DNA of 19,857 nucleotides from contig NZ_JANJXQ010000094.1 in assembly GCF_024708915.1 (NCBI RefSeq), positions 1 to 19,857 on the forward strand. The letters run 5' to 3'. A program made the translations under genes and the position numbers. Position 1 is the stretch's first letter. Each line of letters starts with the position of its first letter. Below are positions 17,377-19,857 of this stretch, piece by piece. The notes under the pieces were generated by a model. It worked only from the letters and a program-made list of their open reading frames with translations, was not told the DNA's origin and did no database searches. Source of the stretch: Thiobacillus sp. (GTDB lineage: Bacteria > Pseudomonadota > Gammaproteobacteria > Burkholderiales > Thiobacillaceae).

Positions 17377-17379
17377 AAT
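17350..17379 (+). promoter_or_regulatory. Promoter of rpoH
   Basis: The -35 TTAGCA (17350-17355, 4 of 6) and -10 TAAAAT (17374-17379, 5 of 6) have an 18-nt spacer. Transcription from about 17386 gives a leader of roughly 20 nt with GGGAG, and excludes the upstream GTG at 17366 as a start. The leader is too short for an E. coli-type rpoH thermosensor upstream of the start codon. Confidence 0.7.
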
Positions 17380-17404
17380 CATTTGCAAGGGAGTATTCGC
17401 AACC

Positions 17405-18250
17405 ATGAGCCAAACCATCGCTTTACCCATACCTGCAGCCTACAGCCTGGATAGTTACATCCAGACGGTCAACCGCTATCCCATGCTCAGTCTGGAGGAC
17501 GAGCAGCGCCTGGCGCGTGCCTGGCACGACAAGCAGGACGTCGAGGCAGCGCGCCAGCTGGTGGTCTCCCACCTGCGCGTGGTGGTCAGCGTGGCGCGGC
17601 ATTATCTGGGCTATGGCCTGCCGCATGCCGACCTCATCCAGGAAGGCAATGTCGGCCTGATGAAGGCCGTGAAGCGCTTCGACCCCGATCGCGGCGTGCG
17701 CCTGGTGTCGTTCGCACTGCACTGGATCCGCGCCGAAATCCACGAATACGTGCTGAAAAACTGGCGTCTGGTCAAGGTGGCGACCACCAAGCCGCAGCGC
17801 AAACTGTTTTTCAACCTGCGCAGCCTGAAACAGTCGCTTAAAGCCCTGACGGTGCAGGAAGCCGACGCCATGGCGCGCGAACTCAACGTCAGCCGCAAGG
17901 ACGTGCTGGAAATGGAAACCCGCCTGTCGGGACACGATGTGTCGATCGACCCGATGGTGGACGACGGCGAAGAGGGCTACAACCCGCTGGCGCATCTGGC
18001 GAGCCCGGACGAAAACCCGGCGCAGCTGCTGGAGCGCGAGCAGACCGAACGCCTGCTCCATAGCGGTCTGGCCGCCGCGCTGGAGAACCTGGACGAACGC
18101 AGCCGCCGCATTATCGAAGCGCGCTGGCTGACCGAGGACGCAGCCGCGACCCTGCACGAGCTCGCTGCCGAGTATGGCGTGTCGGCCGAGCGCATACGCC
18201 AGATCGAAGCACGCGCCCTGCAAAAAATGCGCGCCGCGATCCCCGCCTGA
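17405..18250 (+). CDS. rpoH: RNA polymerase heat-shock sigma factor sigma32
   Basis: RpoH directs transcription of chaperone and protease genes. The 281-residue protein has region 1.2/2.1 (SYIQTVNRYPMLSLEDEQRL), region 2 (HLRVVVSVARHYLGYGLPHADLIQEGNVGLMKAV, 57-90), the sigma32-specific RpoH box QRKLFFNLR (131-139), and the region 4.2 helix-turn-helix (HELAAEYGVSAERIRQIEARAL, 251-272). The RpoH box separates it from other group 2-3 sigma factors. ATG 17405 follows GGGAG with an 11-nt spacer, slightly long. The promoter is overlaid by CIRCE. Placement after ftsYEX is the usual proteobacterial one. Confidence 0.97.
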   Translation: MSQTIALPIPAAYSLDSYIQTVNRYPMLSLEDEQRLARAWHDKQDVEAARQLVVSHLRVVVSVARHYLGYGLPHADLIQEGNVGLMKAVKRFDPDRGVRLVSFALHWIRAEIHEYVLKNWRLVKVATTKPQRKLFFNLRSLKQSLKALTVQEADAMARELNVSRKDVLEMETRLSGHDVSIDPMVDDGEEGYNPLAHLASPDENPAQLLEREQTERLLHSGLAAALENLDERSRRIIEARWLTEDAAATLHELAAEYGVSAERIRQIEARALQKMRAAIPA

Positions 18251-18392
18251 TCCGCTTTCCCGACGCCTTCCAGCCATCTTGCAGGGCCCGGGAATACGGG
18301 CTCCTGGGCTACCGCCCTCTTCGGCGCTGCGACCGATCCCACCCGGTTCGATCCTGTACAATCTTCGGAGCACTTGCCACCTTGGTGTCTCC

Positions 18393-18640
18393 ATGCTGAC
18401 AGCACCCCCATATCGCATGGCCGGTTCCGGTTATCCGGGCGCCCACGCCAGGATATCCGCGGTGCGCTCGTGTAGCGCTCGAAGCGGAGCCGCACAAGCG
18501 GGGCTACGCCGCCTGCTCTGCGCTTGCCTCGGCTGCGCTGTCAGCCTGCCCGCAGCAGGCAGCTCGATGGCCGCCGAACCGGCCGAATTTGCCGCTACGG
18601 CGGGCGTGGCTGCGCCCCGCACTGCCGGCGGAATCCCAGG
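18393..18640 (+). other. Signal-peptide-coding stretch in a different frame from the DUF3943 body
   Basis: From ATG 18393 a frame one base off that of the downstream gene encodes a typical export signal: GLRRLLCACLGCAVSL followed by PAAGSSMAAEPAE, with Arg-Arg, a hydrophobic core and a small-residue cleavage region. It then loses family-like character near 18600-18640, where the other frame becomes convincing (AESQDTPAGSPDPAAQ). Adding one base to this copy, or a programmed slip, would explain the split. The 338 bp between rpoH and 18589 otherwise hold a hairpin at 18472-18507 and a lone TACAAT (18357-18362) without a -35. Confidence 0.5.
18472..18507. repeat. REP-like hairpin upstream of the DUF3943 gene
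   Basis: GTAGC (18472-18476) and GCTAC (18503-18507) flank an inner stem CCGC/GCGG with loop ACAA (18490-18501). The sequence style (GTAG...GAAGCGGAGC...GGGGCTACG) resembles the dispersed GTAGCCC-type palindromes of many proteobacteria. Only one copy is in the window, so the repeat nature is unproven. Confidence 0.3.
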
Positions 18641-19389
18641 ACACGCCCGCCGGCAGCCCCGATCCGGCAGCACAGGAAGACCCGGCAACCCAGCCCTACG
18701 GATACCGCTGGCGCGGGCCACTGGACGCCCAGCCGGACTGGCAGGGTGTCAGCCGCGATGCCGCCTATTTCCTCGGTTACCAATTTGTCGGCGTGGCCGT
18801 GCTGTACCTGGCCCCGGAAAGCATCTCGGGCTGGGATAGCGAAGCGAAACAGAACTACAGCTTCAGCAAGTGGCGCAACAATGTCAGCAAACCGGTGTGG
18901 GACACCGACCGCTGGTGGATCAATTACGTCCTGCATCCTTACTGGGGCGGCGCTTATTACATACAGGCACGGGAGCGCGGTCTGGAGCGGGCTCAGGCGT
19001 TTCTGTATTCCGCGCTGCTATCGACAATCTGGGAGTACGGCGCCGAAGCGCTGGCCGAACCCGTCTCCATCCAGGATCTGGTGGTGACGCCGGTGGTCGG
19101 CGCGCTCGTCGGCGAGTATATTTTTTCCCCGCTACGCGAGCGTATCCGCGCCAAACCCGGGAAACTCGACTGGGCGGACAAGGCCACCTTGTTCATCACC
19201 GATCCGCTGGGTGTGCTGAGTGCGGAAACCGACCGTTTGCTGGGAGTGAAAACGACATTGCGCCTGCAGCCCATCGGCCAGCGCATGCCTGCACTGGCCA
19301 CAGGAATCGGCGACGCACCCTTGGGTACGCGAGCATCTTCGCGCAGTACTGCGCCGGTATGGGGCCTGCAATTCAGCGCCGACTGGTAG
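18589..19389 (+). CDS. DUF3943-type envelope protein, probably 5'-frameshifted
   Basis: The open frame gives about 266 residues. The conserved part runs from DAAYFLGYQFVGVAVLYLAPES through WWINYVLHPYWGGAYYIQAR and SALLSTIWEYGAEALAEPVS to IQDLVVTPVVGALVGEY, which I recognise as the DUF3943 pattern (an exported or membrane-associated protein of unknown function). The only initiator available in this frame is a TTG at 18589, which yields no signal peptide and has no ribosome-binding site. The expected signal peptide lies just upstream in another frame (18393-18640). The gene is thus either broken, mis-sequenced by one base, or started by an unusual route. The body is intact to its TAG. It converges on ccoS with a shared terminator. 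Confidence 0.72.
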   Translation: MPLRRAWLRPALPAESQDTPAGSPDPAAQEDPATQPYGYRWRGPLDAQPDWQGVSRDAAYFLGYQFVGVAVLYLAPESISGWDSEAKQNYSFSKWRNNVSKPVWDTDRWWINYVLHPYWGGAYYIQARERGLERAQAFLYSALLSTIWEYGAEALAEPVSIQDLVVTPVVGALVGEYIFSPLRERIRAKPGKLDWADKATLFITDPLGVLSAETDRLLGVKTTLRLQPIGQRMPALATGIGDAPLGTRASSRSTAPVWGLQFSADW

Positions 19390-19471
19390 CGCCCGCATTG
19401 CGTGCATCGGACTCGGATGCCGCGAAGTCCGGTAGGGCCGGAGCCTTGCGGAAACCCGCATGTGCACCCGG

Positions 19472-19513
19472 CAAAACAAAAAAGCCCCGCTGTTGCAGGG
19501 CTTTTTTGTTTTG
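19472..19513. terminator. Bidirectional intrinsic terminator
   Basis: CAAAACAAAAAAGCCC (19472-19487) and GGGCTTTTTTGTTTTG (19498-19513) are perfect 16-bp arms around a 10-nt loop. Each strand reads a GC stem then a T-run, so it can end transcription of the DUF3943 gene rightward and of the ccoS unit leftward. Confidence 0.93.
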
Positions 19514-19522
19514 CGGATCAAT

Positions 19523-19630
19523 TCAGAACAAGGAACCGATCACCACGGAAAGAATGCTGATCCATGACCAGACGATCAGTGCTACCACCACCACCATGGG
19601 AAAACCCTGAAAAGTCAGAAGCTGTTTCAT
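19523..19630 (-). CDS. 35-residue single-pass membrane protein downstream of ccoS
   Basis: ATG 19630 follows GGAG with an 8-nt spacer. The frame encodes MKQLLTFQGFPM, then a continuous hydrophobic helix (about residues 12-33: Val-rich, with Trp21 and Trp23) ending GSLF, and stops at TGA 19523-19525. The start is 35 nt after the ccoS stop and the stop is 10 nt before the bidirectional terminator, so it closes the cbb3-oxidase-associated transcript. Several terminal oxidases have small single-TM subunits (CcoM, CcoQ, CydX types), which makes a role in oxidase assembly or stability plausible, but I do not recognise the sequence as any of them. Confidence 0.65.
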   Translation of the reverse strand: MKQLLTFQGFPMVVVVALIVWSWISILSVVIGSLF

Positions 19631-19657
19631 TGTGCGTACTCCATTCAAAGTTGATCG

Positions 19658-19686
19658 ATTTTAATTTACTTGTGCGCGTTTGTGTA
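19658..19686 (-). promoter_or_regulatory. Candidate internal promoter for the 35-aa ORF
   Basis: On the minus strand TACACA (19681-19686, 4 of 6), a 17-nt spacer and TAAAAT (19658-19663, 5 of 6) lie at the end of ccoS. It could give the small ORF its own transcript. Confidence 0.35.
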
Positions 19687-19857
19687 CGTGTTCCCGTTTT
19701 GGCCGTCATCCTTGCGGCTCAAGCGGCGGGTCGGCAGCAAAGGGTCGTCGTCGTCCATCAGGATGCGCTCGGCCGGCCCTTCGAGGTCGTCGAACTGGCC
19801 GCTTTTGATCGACCAGAACACCCCCACGATGATCAGCAGCACGAATACCCCCGACAG
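19666..19857 (-). CDS. ccoS: cbb3-type cytochrome oxidase maturation protein CcoS (3' part)
   Basis: CcoS is a small membrane protein needed for cofactor insertion during assembly of cbb3-type cytochrome c oxidase. The last 63 residues are present: the end of a membrane helix (LSGVFVLLIIVGVFWSIKSG), then the diagnostic QFDDLEGPAERILMDDD and a hydrophilic tail ending in HK. The start lies beyond the window edge, where further cco genes such as ccoI would be expected. Presence of CcoS implies a high-affinity, microaerobic respiratory oxidase. Confidence 0.93.
   Translation of the reverse strand: MSGVFVLLIIVGVFWSIKSGQFDDLEGPAERILMDDDDPLLPTRRLSRKDDGQNGNTYTNAHK

Noticed and set aside
17366..17404. 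GTG at 17366 as an earlier rpoH start
   Set aside because: It lies inside the CIRCE and upstream of the -10 box, so it would not be in the transcript.
18270..18330. Possible rpoH terminator around CAGGGCCCGGGAATACGGGCTC
   Set aside because: Stem of only about five good pairs and no T-run on the plus strand.
19518..19709. 63-codon minus-strand frame overlapping the 35-aa ORF and the ccoS end
   Set aside because: It overlaps ccoS out of frame, is hydrophilic and low-complexity, and has no ribosome-binding site; the 35-aa frame has both a site and a membrane helix.

Overview
The window is a high-GC, densely packed bacterial chromosome segment that looks betaproteobacterial, of the Thiobacillus/Sulfuricella (Nitrosomonadales) type. 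This is inferred from gene order and protein character, not from a database search. Almost all of it is core housekeeping. I see no transposase, integrase, phage gene, CRISPR array or rRNA.

Left part (1-7444, nearly all minus strand). Reading along the minus strand from the right, the first group is a TPR lipoprotein, lolB, ispE, tRNA-Gln, prs, rplY, pth and ychF. These are tightly spaced, with ATGA or TGATG overlaps at three junctions. An intrinsic terminator sits between tRNA-Gln and prs. A near-consensus promoter follows, driving tRNA-Tyr, tRNA-Gly, tRNA-Thr and tuf (EF-Tu, cut by the window edge), the same order as the E. coli tyrU-glyT-thrT-tufB block. The work covered is outer-membrane lipoprotein insertion (LolB), isoprenoid precursor synthesis (IspE), PRPP supply (Prs) and translation (bL25, Pth, YchF, tRNAs, EF-Tu).

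Middle (7445-14602). mutM (formamidopyrimidine-DNA glycosylase) and a bacterial dynamin-like GTPase lie on the plus strand. They converge, with a 4-bp gap, on a minus-strand group: an M16 peptidase with an intact zinc motif, an M16 paralogue with a degenerate motif, rsmD, coaD and a 2[4Fe-4S] ferredoxin.

Right part (14603-19857). Divergent from the M16 pair is ftsY-ftsE-ftsX, coupled by ATGA overlaps, followed by rpoH. A perfect CIRCE element (HrcA operator) lies exactly over the rpoH promoter, so the heat-shock sigma factor appears to be under HrcA repression. Next comes a DUF3943-type envelope protein whose signal peptide is in a different frame from its body. A 16-bp-arm bidirectional terminator separates it from a convergent minus-strand unit, the 3' end of ccoS (cbb3 oxidase maturation) plus an unlisted 35-residue single-TM ORF with a good ribosome-binding site.

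The best leads are the CIRCE-rpoH promoter, the 35-aa membrane ORF behind ccoS, the 24-codon leader ORF overlapping the mutM start, the tRNA-Gln/prs terminator and the frame break in the DUF3943 gene. None amounts to a clear undescribed multi-gene system.
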